From positions 34,690,133 to 34,754,132 of the forward strand of contig CM059975.1 of NCBI GenBank assembly GCA_030490835.1: a DNA stretch of 64,000 nucleotides. Reading direction: 5' to 3'. The stretch is from Annona cherimola. Its lineage: Eukaryota > Streptophyta > Magnoliopsida > Magnoliales > Annonaceae. A program made the position numbers and the translations under genes. The notes under the pieces were generated by a model, which ran no database searches, was not told where the DNA came from, and saw only the letters and a program-made list of their open reading frames with translations. Positions within the stretch are counted from its first letter, which is position 1. Each line of letters begins with the position of its first letter. Of this stretch, positions 17,208-30,190 are shown in pieces.

Positions 17208-20200
17208 AACGACTTGGGTACTCGATGGAGATACCAGAGGAAAGAGGAGGAACGCTGCCGCAGGAGAAAGGAAAAGGCCGATCCAATCCGTTCAAACGAT
17301 CCATTTCATTTTCTTCTTTAAGGTAAGAGGAATTTTGCCTTTTTAGCCTTTAATTATGGCATGATTTAATGAGGATTTATCACATAATTATTTAGTGATT
17401 TTACTAATATGTGATTTTATGGCCATTAATCATGCTGGGATGATATGAGATATTATATGCTTAATTGCGCACAGAATGGATGCCACATAATTATTTGAGA
17501 AATGTATTATTTACATTAAACTAATTATGTGATGATTTATCAATAATTTTGAGGATGTATAACATAAATGTAATTTTGGGCAAGATGGAAAGCATAATGG
17601 CATAATTATAATTTATTTTGAGTAAAATTATGTACGTTATATTTTGCTTGGATGACCTAAAATTAAATATGTTAGCCAAATTATTGATGAGATGAATTTT
17701 TAATGCATTTAAGATGTTTAAAGGTGATATATATATGAAAATAATATTAAAATATTATTATATATATCTTGTATAAATGGACGGATGAAAAAAAATGGAT
17801 GTTACTGCCTATTTTCGAGTTTTTGGATATTTTACAATTCTGCCTAATGGTTTTTCTGAAAATCATAAGCTGTCAAGGAGTTTCTTTCTGTAAAATCAGA
17901 AGACAACAGGAGAATCTGTAAATTTTCAGAAGATGGTACGGGCTTCAGGGACTCGGCTGGATCCGGGCTGAGCCCAGCTGCAGACGAGCCCAACTGTTGC
18001 GATGGGCCTCAGAAGGAGGATCTAGTGAGCCAACCCATGTCTTAGAGCCCAGAGATGATACCCAGGTAGAAGCCCAGGCAGTAAAGCCCATAGCGCAGCC
18101 CACCAGGAAGCCCAGTCAGGCAAGACCACCAGCGGCGAGGGACACGTGGCACCGTTTGGTGCGTTCATCTTCAAATTGACGTAAATTGAGCTCTAGAGGT
18201 CCGATTTGAGTGATCCAGGGGTCATTTCCTATGAATTTGGACATTCTAAGTTCAATGGAAGGGCTAGATTAGCCAAATGATGCCTAGAAGTTTGAGTTTT
18301 GGGGATATAAGAGTATCTTAAAGGATTTAAGGTCTTAAATCCTTAGGGTAGTCCCCGAATTTTAAGTTGAGTACTTCTGGGAAGAGATGATGGCATATAA
18401 GATGTATTAAAGGCTCTAAAAGTTGAGCAATTGAGTGAAGATGATGTGTTTTTATGATCTTAATTGCAGGGCATAATCCTACTTACTAAGTTCTTGTGAA
18501 CTTATGTAAGGACCAGGTATTTTATTTTATTTTCATTATAACCCTTCTCTATTTATGAGATAACTTATGAACATGCCACTAGGAGTTTATGATGTTAATG
18601 GATGCATAACATATATGAATATAGTATCTAGGGAACATATAGTGCATATATGCATGTATTATGATCTTAGCACACTGAGTATAAATTTAAATGTGTATGA
18701 TTAATGTGTCATTGTTAAGCACTATAACTATTTTTTCCCTTCGCAGAGTAGGTACGGGACTGGACCCGACCCATGCCCATGCCCCGACCCGGAGAAAATT
18801 TTAATTATTAAGTTGTAGGAGCGGAGAATTAAATTACTAATTGCGACTGGACCCGACCCATGCCCCGACCCGACTCAATGGATTCTATTAACATAAGCGG
18901 CCCGCGCTCTAGGGCTTCATTCCCATTTCGCGCCCGACCGCGTTCTCTTCTCCTCCTCTTCTGGTTCTTCACTCCTCTTCTACTTTCTCTTCCACTCAGT
19001 TCGAACCACCCGTGATCTCTTGAGGGAAACTATACCAACTACTTTGAAGGTCATAGATCCGAGTCCAGGAAGCTCCAAGGCTCCGAATTTCTGCAGTCCA
19101 CATCTAGGGTCGCTGTCTTGGGAGGGATCACAGTCAAGGTAAGTAGATGTCGCCCCTTCTCGATTTAGTGATGAAATCTTATGTTAAACACGATGTGAGG
19201 CTAAAGGGAATGTATAGCTTCTAACGACTCCATGGTATTAGGCGTAGAGTTCGTAACAGTTAGGGTTCATGGGAAATTTACTTCGAATGCGCGATTTCTG
19301 TGATGTAAAAGACTTCTTAGCAGTTTTTATATTGTTGAAATGTGACGTGAATTGAATTGCCCAATCGAGAGTATGAATTTAAGGTTCTTTCGTTTCGCAC
19401 CTATCATGTGTTTGATAAAATGCTTGTGTGACAGATTTATGTGTTGAATCTGAATTGTGTTTATGTTGTATGCGTGGTTTGCGACGTGTTTTCATTGTCT
19501 GTTATGTATGATGTGTTATCTCAAATAGTTGGTTGTAAGGGTTGTTCATGGCCCCTGATTTACATGAGGAGAGGGTTGTTCATGGCCCTTGATGGACATG
19601 AGTAGATGATTGGTTGTGTTGGTCAATTTGTGTGTATGGTTATATGCATACGATCTTGGGAGTGGGTATTGGACCCATGTGTATTAGCTTCATCACTATA
19701 TGAGTATCCATCATTATGCTTATTTCCACTTTGTGCTAACCACTATCTACTTACTGGGTCTATTTAGACTCATATCATTTGTTATTGTGCTTTTAGATTG
19801 CAGGTCAGAAGGGGAACTTAAGGATGGGACAAGTTGAAGATCAAACATGAGAGACCCTAGCACAATATGTTGATTTCAGTTCTTTTAGATTTGTGCTCTT
19901 TTTGATAATCATATATGTAGACAATTATTTAGGCGGATTCGCATTGACAACTATAATGTATTTGGTATTTCAGATTGGATTATAATCCTTGTTGATGCAC
20001 ATATGTATGACTATCATATTTGTTTGATGTGTAAGGAAAATATTTAATGATTTTCTTCTATATGAATGTTCTTATTATATGAAGATGCAAGTATATAAAT
20101 AGGATTGAATGTTACAGATGGAAATGTTATGAATATTAGGTCATGTATTCCATATTACCCCTTGTATGTTATGGGGAGATGCTGCCAAATTTTTCTTAGA

Positions 20201-20254
20201 TTATGTAGTACCCCTTGACTAGTTCTTGAGTAATTCTTGGAATGGGGTGTTACA

Positions 20255-20632
20255 ACTTACCTCTTTTTCCTTTGACTCTCAGATGATCCCGTGGATGGTG
20301 GCCAATGAGATGGTGGTGGCGTGCTAATGAATAAATCTTTTTATTTATTTCTTTCTATGTAATGAGTGGCTTGACTTGGATGTAAAGAATTTATTGAAGT
20401 GGGCATGTTTGTAATAACTCTATGGACTTGGATGTAATAATGCAAGTTTATTTCTTACCTAAATGAGATGGTTTATTCGTCGCGTGGAAAGATCCTGGAG
20501 TTTTAAAACGACTTGGACTGAAAATTTAGGCAAAAGCCTTGATTTTTAGTTCAAGCCGTTACAGTTTGTCTTTCATTTATTGGGGAGTTATGTCTCCTAT
20601 TTGTATTGGGAGCATATTTTCTTATTATTTAT
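20255..20632. other. Intergenic stretch after the Tekay LTR
   Basis: Unique-looking AT-rich sequence with no ORF of note; I recognise nothing in it. Confidence 0.4.
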
Positions 20633-20912
20633 AAGGTATGTTTAGAAAGTGATAAAATTTTTGATGAAATTTTTTTTTTGCGTAAAAGTTTTTGAAATAG
20701 AAAAAATAATGTAATATAATAGAGATAATATTGAAGAATAATGATAATAAAGTTAAAATAGACAGGTTATATGTATGGATAGTTGTATAGAAAATGATTG
20801 AAAAGTATGATAGTTGTATATGAACAAGAAAAGAAATAATTAAAAAATAAAATAATTGTAGAGGGTGAAAAGTTTTAGTTTGATAAGTTTTTGGTGTTAC
20901 CAATCACCCCCA
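20633..20912 (+). repeat. MITE-like repeat, copy 1 (about 280 bp)
   Basis: Clearly related over its whole length to 26664-26941 (shared blocks include ATAGAGATAAT, GACAGGTTA and GAAATAATTAAAAAATA). A shorter inverted relative is at 30046-30190. The ends are loosely inverted (GTTTRG...AAAAT). No TSD was resolved. Confidence 0.55.
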
Positions 20913-21125
20913 TAGTAAAAATTCTGTTGAGTAAAATAGAAAAATTATACTTTGACATGAGTTGTAAATATAATAATAAAAAATGTTTCTTATATGAATC
21001 CTAATCTTAATCCTTGTTAGCTATGAAGTAATTAAAAAAAAAAGAGAACAAAACAAAAAAGAGTTTTGATACAATACACCCCATTATTGCTTAAGCAAGT
21101 CATTTCATGTTGTTTTCGTAGTTTC

Positions 21126-21362
21126 ATTTTCATTTTCATGTGAGTCAATATATATATAATTTATACACCCAAATTTACTATTTTTGATTTTTTAAATATA
21201 TCTTTATAAATTTTAAAAATCAAAATTTTCATATTTTCAAGGGAGAGTGTGAGACGGGTGAAAATTTTTTATTTTTAAAATTTTGTAAAAATGGTTAGAA
21301 AATTTTAAAATGGTAAAATTAGGTATATAAACTACATACATTTGGGTCCATATGAAAATAAA
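21126..21362. repeat. Foldback/MITE-like inverted repeat
   Basis: The left arm (ATTTTCATGTGAGTCAA, then TTTATACACCCAAATTTACTATTTT) pairs with the complement of the right arm, which ends CCATATGAAAAT. The centre is a GC-richer GGGAGAGTGTGAGACGGG. It resembles a palindromic MITE about 235 bp long; no coding potential. Confidence 0.5.
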
Positions 21363-23086
21363 AAAAAAAGATAATTGGACCCATAACAGCCAACTCAATC
21401 GACTATATTGTAACAAAACTTGAAAAATACACACATCCCACTATTTCCTATACACTTTTTCAAATGATTTGATATTTTAATCATCTAATCATTCTACTTT
21501 TGTCTATTAATCCATATCTTCAATCTTTTTTTCACATCTTTTCATATACCTATCATATGATTTTGTTTGCTTTAGTGAGAAGATGCATGAAGAATGGAAT
21601 GATATGATGGACATGAAGTAGAAATAAAGTAAAAATAAATAAGATAATTATAGAAAAATAATTGAAATATAATGGTAAAAATGAAAAATATTGTAATTGG
21701 GTAATTAATACATTGACTTTTTGTCATTCCCTGTGCTTATTCACATTCTTCTCTAAACAAACAAATCTTATGTGTTTTATGTTTATTTTTATACTTAATA
21801 ATTACCTCTATTATCTTACATTACTTCCCCACTTTTTAAAAAATTTTCATGAATATTTTCCTCACTTTTTTACTTCATACGAAACAAATCCTTATTTACA
21901 TTCAAATTTAAAAAAATAAAAGTCACATAGTTAATTATAATTATATGCGCATTAAATAACTATTCACAATAATAATATAGACCTAGAATATTTTAATTTT
22001 GTAAGATAATAAAATTATATAGACCTAGAATATTTAATCTTTTAAGATCATAATGATGGATGATATAATAAAAGATTATAAGAAAGGAACCCAACCTAAT
22101 TTTAATTGAGTTTTTTTATTCGGAAAAATCAACCATAAAATTTAAAGAAAATTCTGTAGAATTTTATTCAAGTATAATCATTTAATAACAAGAGAGAATA
22201 CAAATTTATAGAAAGACTACAAAGTCTATGCTAACCACTACATGCACATCCATACGCACGTAAAATGCACGCAAAACTCTAACCCTCCACGTGTGCACGT
22301 TTTGTTAAAATTAATACAAATGTGAAATTTACTATAAATAGTAAATAAAATTACATAAAACTTTAACGGTCTTGAATAATGCAAAAATGGTAAATTTTGA
22401 TATAAAAAATGAACTTAAACAGAGTTTACCTAAGTTGCCAAGTCAATAGACTCAAAAATTGCTTTACATTGATATGTTGTGGCTCTTGTAACTCCTCCCA
22501 GATCAAAAGTTATGATCAGTTAAAGTTGTCAACCTCATTTATCTCTTTAAGATCGTTTCATTACGATCAACCTGCTTTAGAAAGTCTTTCATAATGGCGT
22601 TTACGTTACTCACTATAGAAAAACATCTTGTAAAGACTCTTATAGTCAGGAGGGCCAGGGGACTACAAATCTCAGTCCCACAAGGGATTGATGGGCATGA
22701 TACCCCTAATGCATACCACGATGCCTTTGCATTAGTTGTTAGTTTAATTAAGTTTTGATTCAAAAGCCAATTTCTAAACTTGAGTTACCAAATTAATGAA
22801 TCCAATGTTCTCTTTGGCCAAGTGTTTGGTGCTTATTATTGCGCTTATTTTGACTAAATCATGTATTTGTTGATTTAGCAATGTGTTTGGCCAAGTTAAG
22901 AAATTATGATTGGGAGTCAAAATAGCAGGAAAATCGTGAGAAGCACCCATTCCAAGCTTTCCTACATCGTAAAATCATCTTAATTAACTCAAATTAAATG
23001 CCAAAAATACCCTACATAAACTACTAAAATTTTAAAACCTATCCATGTTACACTTGCACAATTTCTCTTTTTTTTAGTCTTCTTTT
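21363..23086. other. AT-rich intergenic DNA
   Basis: No gene recognised. It contains scattered short repeats (TAGACCTAGAATATTT twice near 21980 and 22020) and a possible degenerate MITE at about 22810-23050 with GTGTTTGG motifs. Small ORFs here are not supported. Confidence 0.4.
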
Positions 23087-24637
23087 TGTTGGTCCCAAGT
23101 TTGTGGTAAAACCTGTGAGGGGAGAGGTGAATTGGGTTCTTGAAAATTCTTTCGTAATTAGAAGCTTAACCCCTTAAGAGTTTAGTCCCCTTGAATGAAA
23201 AACATGAAATATAGAAGCAAGTGAAAATAAAAATAAATTCAAGAAATTATAGTGGTTCAGGATAACCTTCCCTACTCCACTTCTCCAAGAGCACACCCTA
23301 GTGCCTTACGTTCCACTAAGCAAAATAGTAATACAGTTAGAGCACTTGCTCTCTTTTAGATTCCAGCTCTAGGGGGCCTTTACAAACTCAGCACAAGTAG
23401 GTGACGAGTTACTTTCCAGTCACATGCTACTCTACCTTCACTTGGTTTTAGTCTCCAATACCAAACCAAGTGGAAATACAAATGAATAATAAAGAGAAAA
23501 TGATGCTACACTTTACAGGTGTGTAGCGAACAGGTTTCTGCGCAAAGAAGAACTCGGAAGCAGTTCAACACTTGCAATTTTTCACTTAGTTCTCCTTGGA
23601 AACTTTCTTTTAAGATCACATAAATGCTTGAGAGTAAAGAGGTTGAACTTAATTAATGCTTTTTCTCTTTTTCTCCCTTTCATTTGCAGTGTCTTAAATA
23701 GGGGAGGAGTAATTTCAAACGTTTAGAGGTAGGTGTCGCACATTTAATGCACCAACATTGGAATTTTTTCCGACCATTCCAATCCAAATCGCGCTTGGAG
23801 TAGACCTTGGATGCAACTTCACCCAATTCGTAGACTGGAGTTGACTTCGGATGCAACTTCATGCAAGTCACAAACTGGAGTTGACTTGGGTTGCGACTTT
23901 GGTCTTCTGTTCTTCAGTCAAGTTCCACTCTTGAGTTGACTTGGTCTCAGACTTGGCCCAAGTTGTAGGTGAAGTCGACTTGGATTACAACTTCACTTAC
24001 TATTGGACTTCCTGGAACTTTGACATACTGTAATCTTGATTCGCTTGTATGCTTTTCTTTATTTCTTCATAATTCATCCTTATAACTCTATATTTGTATT
24101 TGAGGTCTATTCAATCTTCTTGAAAACTTAACTTGGTCAATCTCTTTCGAGCACTTGATGAAAGCTCAATATTTATTTGGTTCAAACTTGTCATTCTTGA
24201 GCTTAAGACTCCATGACTTGGACTTGATCTGTTTGAGTCGACTTGGATTGCGACTTGACTCTATCGGTTTTAATTCTGGACCCTGAAGATATCCCAAGTT
24301 GTTGACGGAGTGGACTTAGGGTTGCGACTTCACTTAAGTCGCATGCGAAGTTGACTTCAGTTGTGAATTCATCTCTTCAAGTGTCCACATTTCAGCGTTG
24401 TTGAAAAATGGTGCTCTGAAGTCGATGTTGAAGTCGACTTCGATATCGACTTCACCTAAGTTGATGCCTGAGTCGACTTGGCATGCGACTTGACCTGCTA
24501 AGCTTTTGATTCTTGAATTTTGTAAGCCTTAAAACCACTTAACACTTTCGTTAGTACTTTGACATTACTCAAATTGAGTTATTAATCATCAAAACATAGA
24601 TTGTGCTTAATTTGTCATACTCTTGTGTCCTTCAACG
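23087..24637 (-). repeat. Degenerate solo LTR of the Sirevirus-like copia family
   Basis: Begins TGTTGGTCCC and follows the 4012-5620 LTR through its length (AGGGGAGAGGTGAATTGGG, the GAGCACTTGCTCTCTTTTAGATTCCAGCTCTAG block, and the GTCGAC-type array at about 23780-24490). It is strongly diverged, with many GTCGAC cores decayed to TTGAC. It ends near CTTCAACG. There is no internal domain on either side, and a matching TSD is not clear. Same orientation as the intact copia. Confidence 0.85.
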
Positions 24638-25180
24638 TTTCTACCATCCACCATTTTCTTTGTAGAAGGTAAAAAAACATTTTCTTTATAAAAAAAATAG
24701 ATGATATTCTAAAGAAAATATAGTTATTAATTTAAACATGCATGTCTTTGATTTCTACATACGTTGCATGCTCAAATAAAAGACGTAAATATATATTTTT
24801 ATTTGTATTATACAATATGACATTTTGTATTATATTCAAGTTCATTCATAAGGGAGACCATAGACAACAAGTTCCTACTCGCATGTGATTTGCATATAAT
24901 TTCTATTTCTTTTTATATGTGCGAAATAGATTAGACTACAAACTCTTAAAGTATATTTCATACTAATATGTACATAATAACTAACAACATTTATTTATCT
25001 AATTTAATTAAGAAGCGAGGAATGCTTTATTATCTATTGCAATATGTAGTCATTGCATGAATTAGTAATACATGTAACTGATAAGTTAATGATTAAAGAA
25101 TATCAAGGTAATATAATTAGCAATAACATTTGAATTCCTATTATTAAAGTTCACTATTATTTTGTGCTCCTAAAAAATGT
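24638..25180. other. AT-rich intergenic DNA
   Basis: No ORF or repeat recognised between two solo LTRs. Confidence 0.4.
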
Positions 25181-26663
25181 TGATAAATTTATAAAATAAA
25201 GTTATCAAGACTCATTTTGCACTCATTTTGAATGATAGTTCGAGAAAAAAAAATATAAATTTGCATAGGTTTTGTATTAGTTTTCATCATTTGTGTAATT
25301 CTTGCATCCTATATAGATTTCATTCATTTTTATTTGAATTCAATGCAAATCATATCATCTTACGTCATTGCTATCGCATTAGATCATTTAGGATATCATT
25401 TAATTATTTTATGTCTTTTGTTGCAGAAAAAGATAGTGGCTAACTCATAGATTTCATGGCAAAGCAATTGCAAGAGAAATGCATTGCACACAAACTTCAA
25501 AATTCAAGGCAGAAATTTGGCACTTTGGCACCAGTAACTGCCAGAAAAAAATTCCAAAAATAGATAGCTCAATAACCACCTCAGATAGCTTGGTGCCGCG
25601 GTGCCAACTCCTGCACATGTGAAATTTCACAAGTGTCTCACCCCATTTGCAAGGGGTACAAATACTCTCTTAGGGTTTCTCAAATACAGATGAGAAGTGG
25701 GCATGAAGTGGAGGAGGGGAGAGGAGAAAGAAGGATTTCCAAGCTAAAGGTGGAGATTAGGACGAAGAACAACTTGAATGAGGAATCCTACTGAGCTTTA
25801 TCTTCTCTTTCTCTCTATTCTCTTTATTTTTATCATTCTCCCCATTTGATATGTATTGGGACATGACTTTGAAGGGATTCTTTGTAATGTTCATGGGCTA
25901 GAACTTGTGATGGAAAATTGTGATGAACTTGAACTCAATAACTATGTTGAATTGTTTCTTTATGCTTGAATGAATATTTCATGATGTTGTAACTTGTGTT
26001 GTATGTGATTTCTTTTAAATATCATGTTTAATGCTTGTACAAGCTTGATCATCTTGTATATTGATGTAATATTCAGATCTACACTTGGAAAAGTGAGGTT
26101 TAGATAAGATCCATATTTAAAGCATAGGTTTTTAGCTTCTTGTGTTTATTGATTGTTAATATAGATAAGAATATAGCTATTAACTCTGTCTGATCACGCT
26201 TAGGTTATGCACAAATTAATCTTGTTTTACTCCGTTGCATGAGATCATAGTAATTGACTAAAACATAGTTAGGTTTATATATGTTGGAAGACATATATGA
26301 ATATAAATAAACCTAGATCAGTAATTCTCTGCATAACAAATTAAAAAGGATCCAATTTAGTATAGTCATGAGTTAATGGATTCATAACTCTCATATATCT
26401 AATCATCTTTTGAAAATATCCATTAGTTGTCATCCTATCATTAGTCATTTAATTAATTTTTATTCTTAGAGTTTAAATTATCAATTTTACAAAATTCACA
26501 TGCAACTTGACAATTCGTACTTGGTAAGTGGAATCATTGGTTGTGCTATGATTTAACTCTCCCTTCTTATGGGATCAACACTCTATTCATTCTTTATTAG
26601 TTGATCGAAACGTAAACTTGCATTAAATAAAGCAAAATAATTAGATATATGCGTAGCTCATCA
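25181..26663 (+). repeat. Solo LTR of the Athila/Tat-type family that includes the gag-only element
   Basis: Starts TGATAAATTTAT and ends TATGCGTAGCTCATCA, matching in order the minus-strand LTR of 32573-37902 (TGATAACTC ... ACGTATACTTGCG ... ATATGCAGCTCGTCA). Both also carry a GC-rich palindromic block followed by CCAACTC (here at 25590). Flanking pentamers AATGT and AACAT differ by two transitions and may be an aged TSD. No PBS or internal sequence follows, so it is a solo LTR. About 1483 bp. Confidence 0.75.
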
Positions 26664-26941
26664 AACATATATTTGAAAAATAATAAAACTTTTGATGAAA
26701 AGTATTTTGTGTAAAATTTTTTGAAATATGGAAAAATTATGTGATAGGATAGAGATAATTATAAGGAGTAAAGAGAATAAAATTAAAACAGACAGGTTAG
26801 ATATATAGATAGTTGTGTAGAAATGATTAAAAAGTAGAATAGTTGTAAAGGAAGAAGTGAAGAAATAATTAAAAAATATGATAGTTATAGAAAATGAAAA
26901 TTTTTAGATTGAAAACTTTTATGTTTTAACAAACACCCCAC
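26664..26941 (+). repeat. MITE-like repeat, copy 2 (about 275 bp)
   Basis: Homologous to 20633-20912 over its length. The right end AACAAACACCCCAC is inverted relative to the left end. Abuts the solo LTR. Confidence 0.55.
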
Positions 26942-28185
26942 GTTAAATACTTAGATTATAGTTCTAATAATTATATGAATAAAATATAATACATTCATTC
27001 TATATTAATATTAAAACAAGCATCAACATATAAGATTTTCTCATTAGCTTAATTAAGAGAAAAATAAATAATGTAAATTTTCTATTTTTTCAACCTTTAA
27101 TAATTCTTAAATTAAAAGAAATATATTGGGCCTTATGATATTTTTGTGTAACCTATCCCTTTTATCAAATCTCTTATACATACAATTACATTATAGCAAT
27201 AACAAGAAAGTGATTTATGTCATGCCATATTATTATTTATTTTATTAAAATAATACATTTGAATTGAAAATTTTATGTATATAGATACTATAGAAAGGTT
27301 ATATTACAAAAGTTGTAAAATTATTTTAGAAGTCTTTTAAAATTACTTAAGATTTAGAATTTTTATCTATGTAAAAGTAATAATTTAAAGAAATTAATAT
27401 TTACTTACTGTTTTATAAAATTTTAAATTTATTAAAAAATTCTCCTCATGGTTTTAATAGCATATATTAATGATATGTAAGAAATATTTTTTATTAGTAA
27501 AATAACTCCTATATATCAACCAGAATCCATTCACAATACTTTCTTTGACACATGACTATAGCACTTTTATCTTTTAGGCTAAATATTAAAATATTGACAA
27601 AAATTCTTTTTAAATTAGAAAGACAAACACTTGTTCACTTTTTATAATCACATGTTTGATAAAAGTTCCATTTGCGAATGAACTTTTCTAAAATGCCAAA
27701 ATTTAAAAGCTAATCCAAACATAGCTCAAATCCTAAAAGATGAAGGGCTGGGTTAAGTTGGTTGCATCAAGTTTGCCCAAGTTTTCCCCTACTTGCAAGT
27801 CATAACTGTAGTTGCAGTTGGAATTCATTTTCAAAAAGATGTGGTAAAATAGAAATATTAGAAAAGAGGGTTGTTCTTCTAATTTTTCAAAAATGAAGAA
27901 ATTTTATAAAAATGAAGAAATTTTATAAAATAAATGAAGAAAATGATTAGAGCATGAAATATTATTAAATTTAGGCTTTTGAATTAATTAACTCGAAGTT
28001 ATATACATCAAAATAGGATCAAATAATCATTTAGACCCAAAATGTAATAGCAAAATATAGATTTAAATTATATAAAATGAAAGAATATAAAAAATGAAAG
28101 AGCATGAATGAAAGTATAAGAAATATATATATAATTTTTCATAAACTAGAATATATATAATTTTTCATAAACTAGTCTTTTCATT
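26942..28185. other. AT-rich intergenic DNA with two short tandem duplications
   Basis: No gene recognised. GAAGAAATTTTATAAAA is duplicated at about 27893-27930, and a 25-bp unit containing TAATTTTTCATAAACTAG is duplicated at about 28125-28176. Confidence 0.5.
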
Positions 28186-28189
28186 TATT

Positions 28190-29060
28190 TAGGAAAAAGC
28201 AAAGAGAAAGTTAAAGAAAAAGACTAGCGTAATAAGGTAAGCAAGCGATTCTTTTGAAATCATTTTTTAAAAATATTGGAACGTCATGTAATTTGTTTTA
28301 TTGTGATGTTTTAAAATTATTTAAGGATGGTCATCCGCATAATATGATTTAGAAAATGTGTTAATTAATTTTTTAAATATGATTATGCAAAATTTTCTCC
28401 ACTTGAAAAGACTACAGAATGATGAATGTGGTTATTTCTTAAAATTCATGTTAGCATATATAGGATGCATAGTGCACAAAGTTACAGGTTCATTTTAAAG
28501 GTATAGATCGACCAAAGTCCCTCTCTAATATGACTAAGTTTCTAATATAGGCTCAAAAGCCTAAAACACACTTATTAAAATAGGAAGTAAACGTATTGAT
28601 GATCTCATAGCTGACGTATCATCTAATGAAGATATAAAGTATGAATGTGGAATATGCATTTGCATATGCATTTACTATGAAATACCAAATTTTGAGTTGA
28701 AAATATTTACTTGAATGAAAATGTCTACTTACTGAGTCTACTACTCACATTTTGTTTTCTCAACCTTAAACTGGTAGAGTAAAACTCAAGAAAAAATGTC
28801 TTGGGTTAGAGATTCTTGAAGTTATACTACTCCATGTGCCTGGTGTGTATGGATACATTATGAGGATTCGATATTATACAAGTACTAAGTTACAAAGACT
28901 AATGATATAAATATATTATAATGTTTTTAAAATATTATGTGACTTTAATTACAAGTGTGTGATTGCTTGTAAATTAAAATGATATTAAATTGAAAATTCT
29001 GTAGCCATAACCCTAATCACAATTTACTAACTAAATAATTCTCGAGTAAAGTCAGGCGCC
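28190..29060 (+). repeat. Probable degraded Tekay-type LTR fragment
   Basis: Contains the order AAGGTAAGCAAGCG ... TCTACTTACTGAGTCTAC ... GGTAGAG, and ends near GTCAGGCGCC, as in R/U5 of Tekay LTRs such as 16710-20254. No boundaries or TSD can be fixed, so this is tentative. Confidence 0.35.
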
Positions 29061-29171
29061 TCAGTCTCGGGAAGCCACAATTATGGTTCATGTACAAAAA
29101 GAAACATAATTTAAATTTTTTTAAAAAAGTTACATGCACGAGCCTGTAGTCCCTTTCGTGTTTTAAGAAAA

Positions 29172-29575
29172 TTGGGGTCCAATGCATATGATCTTGTTTT
29201 GCCTTCCAATATAAGAATTAATTTTACTTTTGATGTAGAGGATTTGTTTTCTTACAGAAGTACTATTGAGCCTCCAAGTTTGCCTGCAGGAGTCTCAAAA
29301 AATAACAATTCAACATCACGACACGTGCCTATACTTCCACAAGTACTGTCTACTTTTTCAAATCAGATAGAGAATATCTTACAAGATGAGTTTGTCGCTA
29401 CAGGATCGGGCATTATATGGAGGTGTCTTGTTAAAAGGAGGAACAAACTTGATTATGATGCTACATAGATTACTGAAGATAAACTTCGCCACTTAGATCC
29501 ACATATTCTTGAGCAATGTCAAAGTCAGAATTCTCCAGTAGAGAGTTTTTTTAAGCCAAGGAGAATTGATGAAAA
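29172..29575 (+). pseudogene. Ty3/gypsy chromovirus integrase tail with degraded chromodomain
   Basis: MGSNAYDLVLPSNIRINFTF followed by DVEDLFSYR matches the end of chromovirus integrases. After a linker, VLSTFSNQIENILQDEFV and WRCLVKRRNKLDYDAT resemble a chromodomain. A TAG interrupts the DAT-W-IT position, after which the frame continues ITEDKLRHLDPHILEQCQ. Nothing of gag, RT or the integrase core precedes it, so it is a 3' fragment. Confidence 0.8.
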
Positions 29576-29621
29576 TAGACTACAATATTTCAAATCTGTC
29601 TCTTCTAGGCGCAAGAATTTT

Positions 29622-30045
29622 GTGAAGGGAAAATAATTTTAAGATATTTTAGAAAAAATTTATTGCAATATTTTGTTTTATCTTCGAAAGATATTAGAAG
29701 ATTTCTAGAATATTTTAGAATCTTTTTAGAACAAGGTTATATCTATTTTAAGTTTGTTTCTTTAAGAAGTTCACTTGAAATATACAATTTACTTTTCTAA
29801 AAAGATTTCATCTTTAATAATTTTGCTAAGATTAGATGATATGTTTATCTATAAATACAACCCTTGTAAGCTCTAAGAAGCATCACTTTTGAGATTTATA
29901 AAAGTTTCCTCTAATTCTTCTTCTATTTATTCTTATTCATATCTCCTTATTCTTCTATTCTTTCTATCTTGTTTCTTCTTTTCTCGTCTCTAGAGGTTCC
30001 TTCTTATTTGTTATATCTTCTTCTCTACCCATCCTACAATAACGT
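29622..30045 (+). repeat. Possible LTR following the chromovirus fragment
   Basis: Directly after the integrase tail: TGAAGGGAAAATAATT, a TATA box in CTATAAATACAACC (about 29850), a CT-rich leader, ending CCATCCTACA. The length and order suit a short chromovirus LTR (about 420 bp). No partner LTR or TSD was found. Confidence 0.4.
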
Positions 30046-30190
30046 TTGATAAAAAAAATATTTCATAACTTTTTATTCTCTTTTTCATGCTACTATCCTA
30101 CCTTATAATTATTTTTTTATATCTTTCCATGTAACTATCCTATCTATTTTATCTTTGTTCACCTTATTTATAATTATTACGCCTGCCCTT
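30046..30190 (-). repeat. Partial inverted relative of the 20.6/26.7-kb MITE-like repeat
   Basis: The reverse complement shares the ATAATTATAAGG, GAGAATAAAA and ATAGATAGGATAGTT blocks with 26664-26941. Weak, tentative. Confidence 0.35.

Larger units (their letters stand above)
1..20254 (+). mobile_element. Ty3/gypsy Tekay-like chromovirus, left-truncated by the window, interrupted by nested insertions
   Basis: The domain order gag, protease, RT, RNase H, integrase, chromodomain, 3' LTR reads on the + strand in two blocks (1-2645 and 14593-20254) that rejoin exactly across a hAT insertion. The RT wording ([23 protein letters not shown]) and the chromodomain after integrase are typical of the Tekay/Del lineage. 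The 5' LTR and PBS lie left of the window. The coding part has nonsense codons at 183-185, 1326-1328 and elsewhere, and frameshifts near 2578, 15340 and 16350, so the element is dead as an autonomous copy. It is the oldest layer of the nest. Confidence 0.93.
16710..20254 (+). repeat. Tekay 3' LTR, about 3.5 kb
   Basis: Starts TGTAATAATT after the PPT and ends GGGGTGTTACA; TGTAA/TTACA form the short terminal inverted repeat. Such long LTRs are usual for Tekay. A TATA box (TATAAATA, 17200-17207) places U3 at about 500 bp and leaves a very long R/U5. The internal make-up is mosaic: a tRNA-like pol III promoter, 50-bp tandem repeats, and two similar downstream modules (about 18480-18550 and 19745-19830) each with ACTTACT. 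There is also a duplicated GACTGGACCCGACCCATG (18761 and 18844). Small ORFs inside it look meaningless. The right boundary cannot be checked by TSD because the left LTR is outside. Confidence 0.8.

Noticed and set aside
17997..18179. 60-aa ORF in the Tekay LTR
   Set aside because: Short, Pro/Arg-rich by composition, with no homologous pattern, in LTR leader sequence.
20625..20903. 92-aa hydrophobic minus-strand ORF
   Set aside because: It coincides with the AT-rich MITE-like repeat; Phe/Ile/Tyr richness is compositional.
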